Shown: piece by piece, positions 7,926 through 16,832 of the stretch
How positions within the stretch are numbered: position 1 is the stretch's first letter
Layout: every line of letters starts with the position of its first letter
Source of the DNA: Christensenella intestinihominis
GTDB lineage: Bacteria > Bacillota > Clostridia > Christensenellales > Christensenellaceae
Assembly (NCBI RefSeq): GCF_001678845.1
Contig: NZ_MAIQ01000003.1
Location: 234,533-298,532, forward strand
DNA: 64,000 bases
Direction: 5' to 3'
Made by a program: the position numbers and the translations under genes
The notes under the pieces: model-generated
The model's database searches: none
What the model saw: only the letters and a program-made list of their open reading frames with translations
Told to the model about the DNA's origin: nothing

Positions 7926-10079
7926 TCAGCATTTATCGAGTTTGGCCCGGAAGGAAATGGCGCGGGGGGTATCCATTTTGTCAAACTGGACGATATGGGC
8001 CGCTTTAACCATGTCAACATCCACGATCACGCCGGGCCCGAAGATGCTGTGCTTCACACGCTGCCCGACGGCAAGGGGCTGCCTTTGGGAATCTTCGGCC
8101 AGCCAGCGGCTGCTGAGGGTGATATAATCCCGCGCCTCGGCGACCAGCCCGTCGCGCGGGGGCTGCGTAAAGGAAAGCAGTGCCGGGTCGATATCCAGCA
8201 CGAACCGGGACGGATAGCGGGGCGAGCCGTCAAAATTCCGGCCGTCGGCACTGGAAAGGTACAGCGCTTTTTCCGCCCGCGTCATGGCGACAAAGGCCAG
8301 CCGCCGTTCCTCCTCCATCCCCTGCAGGGTGCTTGTTTTTTTGGAGGGAAAAATGCCCTCGTTCATGGCGCACAGGAACACATAGGGAAATTCCAGACCC
8401 TTGGCCGCGTGGACGGTCATCAGCTTCACCTTATCGCCCGCGTCTCCGGCGTCGCCGTTCGAGAACAGCGCCACATGGGCGAGGTAATGCTCGAGGGTGC
8501 TTTCCTCCCCGCAGGAGGTTTCGTATTCGTAGACCGACTGCTTCAGCTCCGCCAAATTATCGAGGCGTTCCTGGCTGCCCTCGGTGCGGAGCATTTTTTC
8601 ATAGCCGCTTTCGTTTAAGATGGCCGACAGGACCTCGGAAATGGGACGCTCGGCATAGTCGGCGGAAAAGGATTCGACCAGGGAAACAAACTGCGCCGCC
8701 TTCGTACCCTTGAATATATCGTGCTCGATGTTCCCGCGGAGCGCCGCGTAGAGGGAGCACTGGTTTTGCGCCGCGTATTCCTGTAAAAATTTCATGCGCC
8801 GTTCGCCCAGGTTGCGCCTTGGCACATTGGCGATGCGCAGGAAGGAAAGGTCGTCCTGGTAGGCGATCATGCGCAGGTAAGAGAGGGCGTCCTTGATCTC
8901 CATCCGTCCGAAAAACTGGACGCCGCTGTATATGGCATAGAGGATTTTTTCCTTTAAAAAGACCTCTTCGACGGTTCGCGTAACGTAATGCGCGCGGTAG
9001 AGAACCGTGATCTCGCGGTAGGCGGCGCCCCCGTCGTGCAAAGCCTTGATCTGCCCGGCAATCCACGCGGCTTCGGCCTGCGCGGTTTCGGCGTGGTGGC
9101 AAATGACCGGGCCGCCCGGCGGCAGCATGGGAACGAGCTCTTTTTTGATACGGTTCCTGTTTTTGCCGATGAGGGAATTGGCCGCGGCAAGGACCTGCGG
9201 CGTCGAACGGTAATTCTGCATCATCAGGATGGTTTTGACGTTTGGGAACGCCTTGTCAAAATCCAGGAGATACCGCACGTCGGCCCCACGCCAGGTGTAG
9301 ATGGTCTGGTCCGGGTCGCCCACGATGAACAGGTTTTTGTGGTAACCGCACAGCACCTCCATCAGCTGGTATTGCAGCGCGTCAATATCCTGGAATTCGT
9401 CGATCATAATATATTCCAGGCGTTTCTGCCACTTGAGCCGGATGGCCTCGTCCTGCCGGAAAATATACAGCGAAAAATTAATCAGGTCGTTATAGTCGAG
9501 ACCGAAGCATTTCTTTTCCTGGTACAGGTAGCCGTAGAATATGATATCGGAGGCCTCAGTGGCGTCGTCATATTTTTGTTTCAGGGTGTTTATAGACATG
9601 TTGATCATGTCAAGGTAATAGTCTTTTTCCGTGAAGGTTTTGCGAATCTCGATCATATCCCGCGCACGGCCGAAGGTCATGTTGCGCAGGGTCAGCCCCC
9701 GTTCCTCATAGATGATTTTCAGCATGGCGTCGATATCGGAATTGTCCAGCACCAAAAAGCTTTTCGGATACTGCACCGCATGGCTGTCCTCCTGCAAAAC
9801 GGAAACGCAGAAGCCGTGGAAGGTGTTGATGTAGCCGGTATCGTTATCGCCGGTCAGGTTGTGGATGCGCTGGCGCATCTCGCCCGCCGATTTGTTGGTG
9901 AACGTAACGCAGAGGATATTGCCGGGCAGGATGCCGACCTCGTTTACCAGATAAGCGAACCGCCGCGAAAGGGCGCGGGTCTTGCCGGAACCGGCCCCGG
10001 CGATCACGCGCACAAAGCCCTCCGTTGCGGTAACGGCTTCCCGTTGCGCCTCATTGAGACCCTGCAAAATATCTTCCAC
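7926..10079 (-). CDS. UvrD/PcrA-type superfamily 1 DNA helicase
   Basis: From GTG 10079 the product is 717 residues. It has Walker A GAGSGKT (about 28-34), the Walker B DEFQDID, QNYRS (motif IV), TVHAAKGLEFP (motif V) and AMTRAEKAL (motif VI). This is the full SF1A 3'-5' helicase set used in repair, recombination and clearing of blocked replication. The end carries a short FGPGVIVDVD segment like the C-terminal Tudor-like domain of PcrA. The open frame extends further upstream, but a TTGATT-16-TATAAT promoter lies inside that extension, and GTG 10079 is preceded by AGGGGCAGG. ATG 10106 is the alternative. Confidence 0.9.
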   Translation of the reverse strand: MEDILQGLNEAQREAVTATEGFVRVIAGAGSGKTRALSRRFAYLVNEVGILPGNILCVTFTNKSAGEMRQRIHNLTGDNDTGYINTFHGFCVSVLQEDSHAVQYPKSFLVLDNSDIDAMLKIIYEERGLTLRNMTFGRARDMIEIRKTFTEKDYYLDMINMSINTLKQKYDDATEASDIIFYGYLYQEKKCFGLDYNDLINFSLYIFRQDEAIRLKWQKRLEYIMIDEFQDIDALQYQLMEVLCGYHKNLFIVGDPDQTIYTWRGADVRYLLDFDKAFPNVKTILMMQNYRSTPQVLAAANSLIGKNRNRIKKELVPMLPPGGPVICHHAETAQAEAAWIAGQIKALHDGGAAYREITVLYRAHYVTRTVEEVFLKEKILYAIYSGVQFFGRMEIKDALSYLRMIAYQDDLSFLRIANVPRRNLGERRMKFLQEYAAQNQCSLYAALRGNIEHDIFKGTKAAQFVSLVESFSADYAERPISEVLSAILNESGYEKMLRTEGSQERLDNLAELKQSVYEYETSCGEESTLEHYLAHVALFSNGDAGDAGDKVKLMTVHAAKGLEFPYVFLCAMNEGIFPSKKTSTLQGMEEERRLAFVAMTRAEKALYLSSADGRNFDGSPRYPSRFVLDIDPALLSFTQPPRDGLVAEARDYITLSSRWLAEDSQRQPLAVGQRVKHSIFGPGVIVDVDMVKAAHIVQFDKMDTPRAISFRAKLDKC

Positions 10080-10116
10080 GCCCTGCCCCTTTCCCTGCGT
10101 AATCATTGGTATACTC

Positions 10117-10144
10117 ATTATACTGTATCCCCGTGAGAAATCAA
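10117..10144 (-). promoter_or_regulatory. Promoter of the helicase gene
   Basis: Read on the minus strand, TTGATT (10144-10139) and TATAAT (10122-10117) are separated by 16 bases. The predicted transcript begins just upstream of ATG 10106 and GTG 10079, which rules out the longer upstream reading frame as the real start. Confidence 0.65.
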
Positions 10145-10221
10145 GGGCGGCGGCCCCGGGCGGGCCCATACGGGAGCAAGGGCGGAAAAACCGGACCTTT
10201 TTTCGGATTTCCCCCAAAAAT

Positions 10222-10250
10222 TAAACATAGGTTAATAAAAGTAGTATACT
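10222..10250 (+). promoter_or_regulatory. Probable promoter of the nitroreductase gene
   Basis: TAAACA and TATACT are spaced by 17 bases and end 45 bases before the start codon. The -10 is good and the -35 is weak (four of six matches), so the call is tentative. Confidence 0.45.
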
Positions 10251-10295
10251 ATTCCCGTGAACGGAAAAACTAAAAAATTTCAAGGAGGTTATATT

Positions 10296-10832
10296 ATGGA
10301 AACAATGAAAGCGATCAACAGAAGAAAGTCGGTCAGGAGCTATACCGGCGAAAAGATTTCCAGGGAAGCGCTGGATACGGTTTTGCAGGCGGCCTATGCG
10401 GCGCCCGTGGGCATGGGGAAATATGAAAATTTTCACCTGACCGTAATCGAAAACCGGGAATTTATGCAGGCAATTGAGGAAAAGGCCTCTGCGATGTTCG
10501 GAAAGCCGGATTTGCACCTTTTTTACGGCGCGCCTACGTTTATCCTCGTTTCTTCAAAGCCGGACGGCGCGGAAAAGGTCGGCGGCATCGATTACTGCAA
10601 TACGGCAGCCATTGTGGAAAACATGTCCCTGGCCGCCACAGACCTCGGCGTGGGCCATTGCTATATCTGGGGCGGCGTTGCGGTGCTTAACGCAAACCCG
10701 GACCTGGTCGCCCGGCTTAACCTGCCGGAAGGGCACACCCCGTGCAGCGGAATTATTTTGGGCGTGACGACGGAGGAATACACCGACCGCGATATTCCCG
10801 GCCAGCGGATCGGGACAAGCTATCTGAGATAA
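10296..10832 (+). CDS. Nitroreductase-family FMN oxidoreductase
   Basis: The product is 178 residues, starting at ATG 10296, eight bases after AAGGAGG; an earlier in-frame ATG at 10257 has no ribosome binding site. The opening AINRRKSVRSYTGEKIS is the FMN-binding 'RRSVR-Y' motif of the nitroreductase superfamily. DLGVGHCYIWG and LPEGHTPCSGIILG are the usual central and C-terminal segments. Members reduce nitro groups, quinones or flavins with NAD(P)H. The gene is monocistronic with its own terminator. The specific substrate cannot be told from sequence. Confidence 0.9.
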   Translation: METMKAINRRKSVRSYTGEKISREALDTVLQAAYAAPVGMGKYENFHLTVIENREFMQAIEEKASAMFGKPDLHLFYGAPTFILVSSKPDGAEKVGGIDYCNTAAIVENMSLAATDLGVGHCYIWGGVAVLNANPDLVARLNLPEGHTPCSGIILGVTTEEYTDRDIPGQRIGTSYLR

Positions 10833-10837
10833 GGAAA

Positions 10838-10893
10838 AGCCGCAGGGCTTCCTGCGGCAATGATCCCGTCCCCGGTGGGCGGGATTTTTCTTT
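10838..10893 (+). terminator. Two adjacent hairpins ending in a T-run
   Basis: The first stem is GCCGCAGG-GCTT-CCTGCGGC (10838-10857), with no U-tract. The second is GATCCCG ... CGGGAT followed by TTTTTCTTT, a plausible intrinsic terminator for the nitroreductase gene and possibly a block to the convergent regulator. Confidence 0.65.
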
Positions 10894-10927
10894 GCGGGGA
10901 AATGCACAATATTTTCCCGCCGCGCGT

Positions 10928-11320
10928 TTACCCGGCCATCCCGCTGTAGCGGTACACCCGGATGAAACGGGACAGCGCGTCAAACGCGTCCGGTGTCAGC
11001 GAATGTTCGAGGGTACAGGCCTGCGAGGCGGCGGATTCACTGCCGATGCAAAGGATTTCCTCAAAAAAACGTTCCACCACGGCAAAGTTTTCCTCCAGGG
11101 TATACGCTGTGCACATCCCTTCCTCGGTCAGGAAAACCTTGTGGTCCACACTCCTGGTGGCAAACCCCTTTTTTTCCAGCGCCTTCACCCCGTTGCAGGC
11201 GCTGGCCCGGGAAACGCCGAGCGCCTGCGCGATATCGGAAACCCGAGTGCCTGCCGCGCCGCCGCCCAGACGGTAGACGGCCTTTAAATAGTGCTGGTTT
11301 GATATGGTAAGCCGCAGCAT
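10928..11320 (-). CDS. DtxR/MntR-like metal-dependent transcriptional regulator
   Basis: The protein has 130 residues. The N-terminal winged helix (about 6-65: NQHYLKAVYRL, RVSDIAQALGVSRASACNGVKALEKKGFA) matches the DtxR/MntR/IdeR DNA-binding domain. A short helical C-terminal region (about 68-125) carries E, H and C residues of the type used for metal binding and dimerisation (ENFAVVERFFEEIL, CTLEHSLTPD). It lacks the third SH3-like domain, so it is MntR-sized. The start is supported by GAGGTGG. It overlaps the preceding gene by 37 bases, so the two form one leftward unit. Which metal it senses is unknown. Confidence 0.8.
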   Translation of the reverse strand: MLRLTISNQHYLKAVYRLGGGAAGTRVSDIAQALGVSRASACNGVKALEKKGFATRSVDHKVFLTEEGMCTAYTLEENFAVVERFFEEILCIGSESAASQACTLEHSLTPDAFDALSRFIRVYRYSGMAG

Positions 11321-11628
11321 AATCCCACCTCAACTTCCCCGCCCAGCGGTTTATAATCCGCCAGGGACATATTATAGCCGACTCCGTCAAAACAGACGGT
11401 AACCGTGGCGCAGACAGGCCGGACGCCGAAAATCCGGTGCTGTTCCCGGAAGCGGGAACGGTAAATGGTGTGTTCGACGGCTGTCAGCGTGTCCGCGTGG
11501 AGCTCGTCAGGACGGAGCCGGAAGGTCTGCACGTCGGTTTCCGGATGCCGGAGCGCGAGCCGGAACAAATAATCGACCAGCGCGCCGGGCAGCGCCGCTT
11601 CCACGGATTTCATTGCGTATGTTGTCAT
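11284..11628 (-). CDS. Unknown small protein co-transcribed with the DtxR-like regulator
   Basis: The product is 114 residues from ATG 11628, which follows AAGGAGG closely; the open frame upstream has no ribosome binding site. I do not recognise the family with confidence. It has no signal peptide or membrane segment and is moderately rich in charged residues. The layout (PGALVDYLFRLALRH, then IYRSRFREQHRIFG) loosely recalls the small DUF960 proteins of Firmicutes, but this is a weak impression. Its 3' end overlaps the regulator gene, suggesting translational coupling. Confidence 0.6.
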   Translation of the reverse strand: MTTYAMKSVEAALPGALVDYLFRLALRHPETDVQTFRLRPDELHADTLTAVEHTIYRSRFREQHRIFGVRPVCATVTVCFDGVGYNMSLADYKPLGGEVEVGLCCGLPYQTSTI

Positions 11629-11718
11629 AGGATAAATCCTCCTTGTGATTGATTCGATGCTTTCAGGATAACCGTGCGGCTTAAACAAAAGTTCAACGCA
11701 ATGTAAATGGAAGGTAAA

Positions 11719-11740
11719 CAAAAAGAGGGCCGTACGGCCC
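11719..11740 (-). terminator. Terminator of the two-component operon (leftward)
   Basis: The perfect palindrome GGGCCGTACGGCCC (11727-11740) is followed on the minus strand by TCTTTTTG. A second, GC-rich perfect hairpin with ten-base arms and a three-base loop (11821-11843) sits between the kinase stop and this terminator; it lacks a U-tract and its role is unclear. Confidence 0.65.
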
Positions 11741-11858
11741 GCCCCAGACTGCCTAAAATCCCCGCAACCGTCGTCTGCGGCGACGAATTTTTGAACGGTC
11801 TGCTGATCTTATCGGTAAGACCGGGCGGGCATTGCCCGCCCGGAATTTGGCCGGGGGC

Positions 11859-12944
11859 TTACCCCGGTATGCTTACGGTGAAAGCCGCGCCCTGCCCGGC
11901 GGTGCTTTCGGCTTTGATTGTTCCACCGTGGAGCCCGACGATTTTTTTGACGATGGAAAGACCGAGCCCGTTTCCGCCAGCCTTCCTGTCCCGCGCCTTA
12001 TCGACCTTATAGAACCGCTCGAAAATGCGCGGCAGGTCGGCTTCCGGAATACCGATGCCGTTGTCGCGGATCGTGCACTGCGCGCCGCCGTCCGCGGAAC
12101 GCAGGCATACCGAAATGGTTCCGCCCCTGTGTGAAAACTTGATTGCATTATTCAGCAGGTTGATCCACACCTGCGAGAGGAGGTCGCGGTCCCCGGATAT
12201 TGTCAGGGCCTGCAAATCGACGTTGAGCTCAATCTCCTTTGCCGACCACTGCGGCTCCAGCAGCAGGAGGATTTCTTCAAGCTGCTTATCCAGCCGGAAG
12301 GGCCGCGGGTCAAAGGGCGCGCGGTCCGCATCGAGGGCGGACAGCTTCAAAAGATTGTCGCTCAGCCCGGAAAGGCGCTTGCTTTCCGCTTCGATGATGT
12401 CGAGGTAATGATTCCGTTTTTCTTCCGGCAGCGTTTCGTCGTGCAGCAACGCCGCATATCCGCCGATCGAGGTCAGCGGGGACTGGATTTCGTGGGACAC
12501 ATTGGACACAAAATCCTGGCGCAGCTGTTCCATGGATTTCAGGCCCTGCGCCATGCTGTTGATGCGGGAGACCATCTCGTTATAGTGTTCGTTGTAAGGA
12601 TTACTGGCGTCCTGGTCGATCAGCACGTCAAAATCACCGGCGGCAATCCGGTCGAGCGCCCCAAACACTTCGTCCAGGAAATTCGGCTTTGGCATATGGC
12701 GGCCGCCCGGATGGTGCTTGTGGCGGGCCAAAATCCCAAACAGCCTGAGCAGCGCAAACGCAAGCGCAACCCCGATTGTGGTTACGATAACGAGCCCGGC
12801 AAGCAGGGGCGGGCTGCCTACGGCGGAAAAAACAGCCGTGCAGAGGAAATAGGCGGGAACGATGCACAGCAAAACCAGCAGGAGGGTAACAAGGAAGCCC
12901 CCGGCCATCTTCCACAGGCTGAAACGGCGGGACGGCTTCTTCAT
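11859..12944 (-). CDS. Sensor histidine kinase, short-loop membrane type
   Basis: The product is 361 residues. Two membrane helices (about 14-39 and 46-70) are joined by only a few residues, so there is almost no extracellular sensor. A HAMP-like linker follows, then the HisKA box FVSNVSHEIQSPL (phospho-accepting H151) and a HATPase domain with N-box LLNNAIKF, G1 DNGIGI and G2 GLGLSIV. Kinases with such tiny loops usually sense within the membrane or through a partner transporter. It overlaps the response-regulator gene by four bases. Its target genes are not evident here. Confidence 0.92.
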   Translation of the reverse strand: MKKPSRRFSLWKMAGGFLVTLLLVLLCIVPAYFLCTAVFSAVGSPPLLAGLVIVTTIGVALAFALLRLFGILARHKHHPGGRHMPKPNFLDEVFGALDRIAAGDFDVLIDQDASNPYNEHYNEMVSRINSMAQGLKSMEQLRQDFVSNVSHEIQSPLTSIGGYAALLHDETLPEEKRNHYLDIIEAESKRLSGLSDNLLKLSALDADRAPFDPRPFRLDKQLEEILLLLEPQWSAKEIELNVDLQALTISGDRDLLSQVWINLLNNAIKFSHRGGTISVCLRSADGGAQCTIRDNGIGIPEADLPRIFERFYKVDKARDRKAGGNGLGLSIVKKIVGLHGGTIKAESTAGQGAAFTVSIPG

Positions 12945-13615
12945 ACGGTCACCTCCAGGCGGTAGCCAAGGCCGCGGATCGTGGTGATCTTAAACCCGAA
13001 CGCTTTTTCGGGAAACCGTTCCCGCAGGCGGCCGATATGCACGTCGAGGGTGCGTTCGTTTCCGTCGAAATCATAGCCCCATACGTCCTCGATCAGGCGG
13101 TCGCGCGGCATCGTTTTGCCGGGATAGGAGCCAAGCAAAGCCAAAAGCTCGAATTCCTTGAGCGGGATATCCAGCATACCGCCGTCTATAATGATCGCGT
13201 GGCTTGACGTATCGATTTGCAGCCTGCCCACCTGCAGCGTCTGCGAGCAGGCGATCTGGTAACGCTTAAGCAGCGCCTTCACGCGCACGACAAGCTCCTC
13301 CGTTTCAAAGGGCTTGGTAAGGTAATCGTCCGCGCCGAGTTCAAAGCCTTTTACCTTCTGGGCGGTTTCGGCTTTCGCCGTAAGCATGAGTATGGGAAAA
13401 TCATAATACCGCCGTACGGACCGGCAAAATTCGTATCCGTCCATATGGGGCATCATGATATCGAGGATGCAAAGGTCGACCTTCTCCCCGCCGAGCATGG
13501 CGAGGGCGTCGCGTCCGTCGCAGGCCTCAAGCACATCGAAGCCTTCATTTTTGATTACCGTGCTGACGAGCTCGCGGATATACGCGTCGTCGTCAACGAT
13601 CAAAATTTTGTTCAT
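12941..13615 (-). CDS. OmpR/PhoB-family response regulator
   Basis: The protein has 224 residues. The receiver domain (about 1-118) has the acidic pocket DDD (8-10), phospho-acceptor D52 (LCILDIMMP) and the conserved Lys in LTKPFE. A winged-helix DNA-binding domain follows (about 128-222, with LKEFELLALL, RDRLIEDVWGYDF and RTLDVHIGRLRERF). It is the first gene of the leftward two-component operon. The intergenic region to galK (13616-13872) holds the divergent control regions; a TATACT box sits upstream of this gene but its -35 is poor. Confidence 0.93.
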   Translation of the reverse strand: MNKILIVDDDAYIRELVSTVIKNEGFDVLEACDGRDALAMLGGEKVDLCILDIMMPHMDGYEFCRSVRRYYDFPILMLTAKAETAQKVKGFELGADDYLTKPFETEELVVRVKALLKRYQIACSQTLQVGRLQIDTSSHAIIIDGGMLDIPLKEFELLALLGSYPGKTMPRDRLIEDVWGYDFDGNERTLDVHIGRLRERFPEKAFGFKITTIRGLGYRLEVTV

Positions 13616-13872
13616 CAGCCGTTTCCCCTGTTTTTTGATGCCTATAGTATACCATCAATGTAAACGGGATATAAATAAAACCGCGTCAAGCGCCGCCGCC
13701 TTTTCGGTTTTCGGCGGGCGCAGAATAAAAAATTACCCGGTTTATGCCGCGCGGGACGTATAAAGGCTGTACAAGCGGGCATAAAGTAATATAAAATATT
13801 ACGGGACGGCAAATAATTCATATGGCGGCGGGAGCTTCAATTGGCCGCGCCGGATAACAAAGGTGGAGCGGG

Positions 13873-15144
13873 ATGAAAGAGACAGGTCGGCTGATAAGGG
13901 AACTCGAAAGCGGGGAGCATGACAAAAGGCTCCGGGAGCTGTATGCGGATGCGGAAAAGGCCCGGCGGCGGTATTGCCGGGCGGCCGGGGAGTATGAACG
14001 GCTTTTCGGCGGGGGAGAAGCGGAGCTGTACAGCGCGCCGGGCAGGACCGAGGTGAGCGGAAACCACACGGACCACCAGCAGGGCATGGTGCTTGCGGCG
14101 GCGGTCAACCTGGACGCGCTCGCTGTCGCGGGATATAACGAAGAAAACAGGATCAGGGTCGTGTCGGAAGGCTATGGAATGATCGATATCGACGCGCGGG
14201 ACCTTGGAAAAAAAGACGGGGAGGCGGAAACCTCCGCCGCCATCGTCCGGGGAGTGGCTTTTGGCCTCCGGGAAAAGGGATACCGGGTCGGCGGCTTTAA
14301 CGCCTATATTACGAGCGACGTGCTGATCGGCGCGGGACTTTCTTCCTCGGCGGCGTTCGAGGTGCTCGTGGGGACGGTTATTTCCGGCCTGTTCAACGAT
14401 ATGGAAATAGAGCCGCTTACAATTGCGAAAACGGGCCAATATGCGGAAAATGTTTTTTTTGAAAAGCCGTGCGGCCTGATGGACCAGACGGCGTGCGCCG
14501 TGGGCGGCCTTGTGTTCATCGATTTTGAACAGCCGAAGGCCCCCGTGGTGAAAAAGCTGCCCGTGGATTTTAAGGATTTCAATTACAGCCTGTGCATCGC
14601 CGACACCAAGGGCTCGCACGACAACCTGACCGCGGACTATGCGGCGCTTCGCTCGGAAATGGAGGACGTTGCGAAATTTTTTGGGGAAAAAGCGCTGCGG
14701 AAGGTGGATGAAGCGCTGTTTTATAAAAGCATCCCGGCGCTGAGGGAACGCCTCGGAGACCGGCCCGTGCTGCGCGCCATTCATTTTTTCAATGAGGAAA
14801 AACGGGTAGAAAGGCAGGCGGAGGCGCTTACGCGGGGGGATTTCAACGCGTTCCTGCAAATGGTCGGGGAATCGGGCAGCTCGTCGTTCCAGTATTTGCA
14901 GAACGTATATACTGCGCGCAACCCGAAAAAGCAGGAGGTTTCCATCGGGCTGGCGGTAAGCGGGAGCATCCTCGGCAAAAACGGCGTGGCCCGCGTGCAT
15001 GGGGGCGGTTTTGCGGGCTCCGTGCTGGCGTTTGTCAAAAACGGGTTTGTGGAACGCTACCGCGCCGCGATGGACGGCGTGTTCGGGGAAGGGGCGTCCC
15101 AGGTGCTCCAGGTGAGGAACGAAGGAGGAATCCGGGTTTTATGA
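13873..15144 (+). CDS. galK: Galactokinase
   Basis: The protein has 423 residues. The galactokinase signature GRTEVSGNHTDHQQG (residues 57-71) and the GHMP-kinase phosphate loop GAGLSSSAAFEV (about 153-164) are both intact. HGGGFAGSVLAF near the C-terminus is the third GHMP motif. It phosphorylates alpha-galactose at C1 in the Leloir pathway. It is followed directly by galT, the usual Firmicutes pair. Its ribosome binding site (GGTGGAG) is modest, and no strong promoter was found in the 257 bases upstream. Confidence 0.93.
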   Translation: MKETGRLIRELESGEHDKRLRELYADAEKARRRYCRAAGEYERLFGGGEAELYSAPGRTEVSGNHTDHQQGMVLAAAVNLDALAVAGYNEENRIRVVSEGYGMIDIDARDLGKKDGEAETSAAIVRGVAFGLREKGYRVGGFNAYITSDVLIGAGLSSSAAFEVLVGTVISGLFNDMEIEPLTIAKTGQYAENVFFEKPCGLMDQTACAVGGLVFIDFEQPKAPVVKKLPVDFKDFNYSLCIADTKGSHDNLTADYAALRSEMEDVAKFFGEKALRKVDEALFYKSIPALRERLGDRPVLRAIHFFNEEKRVERQAEALTRGDFNAFLQMVGESGSSSFQYLQNVYTARNPKKQEVSIGLAVSGSILGKNGVARVHGGGFAGSVLAFVKNGFVERYRAAMDGVFGEGASQVLQVRNEGGIRVL

Positions 15145-15182
15145 GGGCGGCGCCACGCCAACCCGGATGGGAAGGAAGCGGA

Positions 15183-16697
15183 ATGGAACAGGAAGAGGGC
15201 ATGGTTTACAGGCGGGTAGAGGCGCTTGTACAATATGGGGTGCATACCGGGCTGGTTGGACGGGACGACGCCGTATACACGCGGAACAGGCTGTATGGCC
15301 TGCTTCACCTGGACGGGCCGGAAGGGCCCTGCGCGCCCGCGGAGGAATTCCTCGTGGAGACATTGGACGGGCTGTGCGGCTTCGCGTATGAAAAGGGACT
15401 GATCGGCGAGGATACGGTTTCGTGCCGCGACCGCTTTGATACGGCGCTGATGGGCGCGCTTACGCCCCGCCCGTCGGAGGTAATCAGGCGTTTCCGCGAG
15501 GAATACCGGAAATCCCCCCGGCAGGCGACGGATTTTTTCTACCGGTTCAGCCAGGATACGAATTATATCCGCCGAGACCGCGCCGCAAGGGATATCAAAT
15601 GGAAAACGCCGACGAAATACGGGGAGCTTGACATCACGATCAACCTTTCCAAGCCGGAGAAGGACCCCAAGGCCATTGTCGCCGCGAAAAACAGGGTGCA
15701 GGCGGGATATCCGAAGTGCCTGCTGTGCCGGGAAAGCGAGGGCTATGCGGGGCGCGCCGATTATCCCGCGCGGCACAACCACAGGATTATTCCAATCGGC
15801 CTTGACGGGGAGGAGTGGTTTTTCCAGTATTCCCCCTATTCCTATTACCGGGAGCACTGCATCGTATTAAAAAAAGAGCATGTGCCGATGAAGCTTACAA
15901 GGCGCACCTTTTACAGGCTGCTCGGCTTCGTGGAACAGTTCCCGCATTATTTTATCGGCTCGAACGCGGATTTGCCGATTGTGGGCGGCTCGATCCTGAC
16001 CCACGACCATTTCCAGGGAGGGTGCTTTGCGCTGCCCATCGAACGGGCGGAAAATCTCGCCGGATTTAAAATCAGCGGGTTTGAAGATGTGCAGGCGTGT
16101 AAAATCAAATGGCCGATGTATACCCTGCGCCTGCGGGGAAAGGATGAAAAGAGGCTTGCGGAAGCGGGCTTCCACGTGCTTTCCGTATGGCGGGATTATA
16201 CGGACGCATCCGCCTTTGTTTACGCGCGTACGGAAAACACCCCGCATAACACGGTCACGCCGGTTGCGCGGTTCCGGGACGGGATGTTTGAACTGGACCT
16301 GATTTTGCGCAACAACATCACCACGCCGGAGCATCCGCTGGGTGTTTTCCATCCCCACGCGGACAAGCACCACATCAAAAAGGAAAACATCGGGCTGATC
16401 GAGGCGATGGGCCTCGCAATTTTGCCGCCCCGCCTGAAGGAGAGCATGGAGCTGATCCGGGACGCGCTGCTTTGCAAAAAAAGCATTTCCGAAATTGGGC
16501 CGCTGGCCCCGCACCGGGAATGGATTGATGCCTTCCTGGAAAAATACGGTGAAATTGGTGCGGACAACATCGATGGAATCCTGCGGACGGAAATCGGCCT
16601 TGTATTCGAGGCCATCCTCGGGGATGCGGGCGTATTTAAGGATACGCCGGAGGGAAACCGTGCCGGGGAACGCTTTTTGGCCCGCCTTGGGGCGTAA
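15183..16697 (+). CDS. galT: UDP-glucose--hexose-1-phosphate uridylyltransferase (Firmicutes type)
   Basis: The predicted product is about 504 residues, the size of the Firmicutes class of GalT rather than the roughly 350-residue E. coli type. Recognisable segments include VEALVQYG near the start, YPKCLLCRESEG, RHNHRIIPI, EHCIVLKKEHVPM, the catalytic-region GGSILTHDHFQGG, and HPHADKHHIKKENIGLIE. The enzyme swaps UMP between UDP-glucose and galactose-1-phosphate. The open frame begins at 15141, overlapping the galK stop, but ATG 15183 has AAGGAAG at a proper distance and fits the family start better. No galE is present. Confidence 0.9.
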   Translation: MEQEEGMVYRRVEALVQYGVHTGLVGRDDAVYTRNRLYGLLHLDGPEGPCAPAEEFLVETLDGLCGFAYEKGLIGEDTVSCRDRFDTALMGALTPRPSEVIRRFREEYRKSPRQATDFFYRFSQDTNYIRRDRAARDIKWKTPTKYGELDITINLSKPEKDPKAIVAAKNRVQAGYPKCLLCRESEGYAGRADYPARHNHRIIPIGLDGEEWFFQYSPYSYYREHCIVLKKEHVPMKLTRRTFYRLLGFVEQFPHYFIGSNADLPIVGGSILTHDHFQGGCFALPIERAENLAGFKISGFEDVQACKIKWPMYTLRLRGKDEKRLAEAGFHVLSVWRDYTDASAFVYARTENTPHNTVTPVARFRDGMFELDLILRNNITTPEHPLGVFHPHADKHHIKKENIGLIEAMGLAILPPRLKESMELIRDALLCKKSISEIGPLAPHREWIDAFLEKYGEIGADNIDGILRTEIGLVFEAILGDAGVFKDTPEGNRAGERFLARLGA

Positions 16698-16714
16698 ACG
16701 AACGGAATTCGGGG

Positions 16715-16746
16715 GGAGCCGGGCATGAGTTGCCGGGCTCCTTTTT
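16715..16746 (+). terminator. Rho-independent terminator of galKT
   Basis: GGAGCC-G-GGCA pairs with TGCC-G-GGCTCC (one internal mismatch) around a five-base loop and is followed by TTTTT, 18 bases after the galT stop. Confidence 0.85.
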
Positions 16747-16751
16747 GTTTG

Positions 16752-16780
16752 CAAAAATGATGCAACTTTTTTTTATGATG
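16752..16780 (+). promoter_or_regulatory. Promoter-like element shared with 21642-21670
   Basis: This 29-base block (caaaaatgat-g-caa ... tttttatgat) matches the block at 21642-21670 without gaps, differing at only about five positions. It lies 81 bases before the lipoprotein start at 16833; the other copy lies 79 bases before the lipoprotein start at 21721. Similar distance and identity suggest a common promoter or activator site. No clear sigma-A -35/-10 pair coincides with it. Confidence 0.5.
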
Positions 16781-16832
16781 GACATAGGATTATAAAGTTT
16801 GTGGGTTTTGTTTGCCGAAAGGAGCCGCCGGA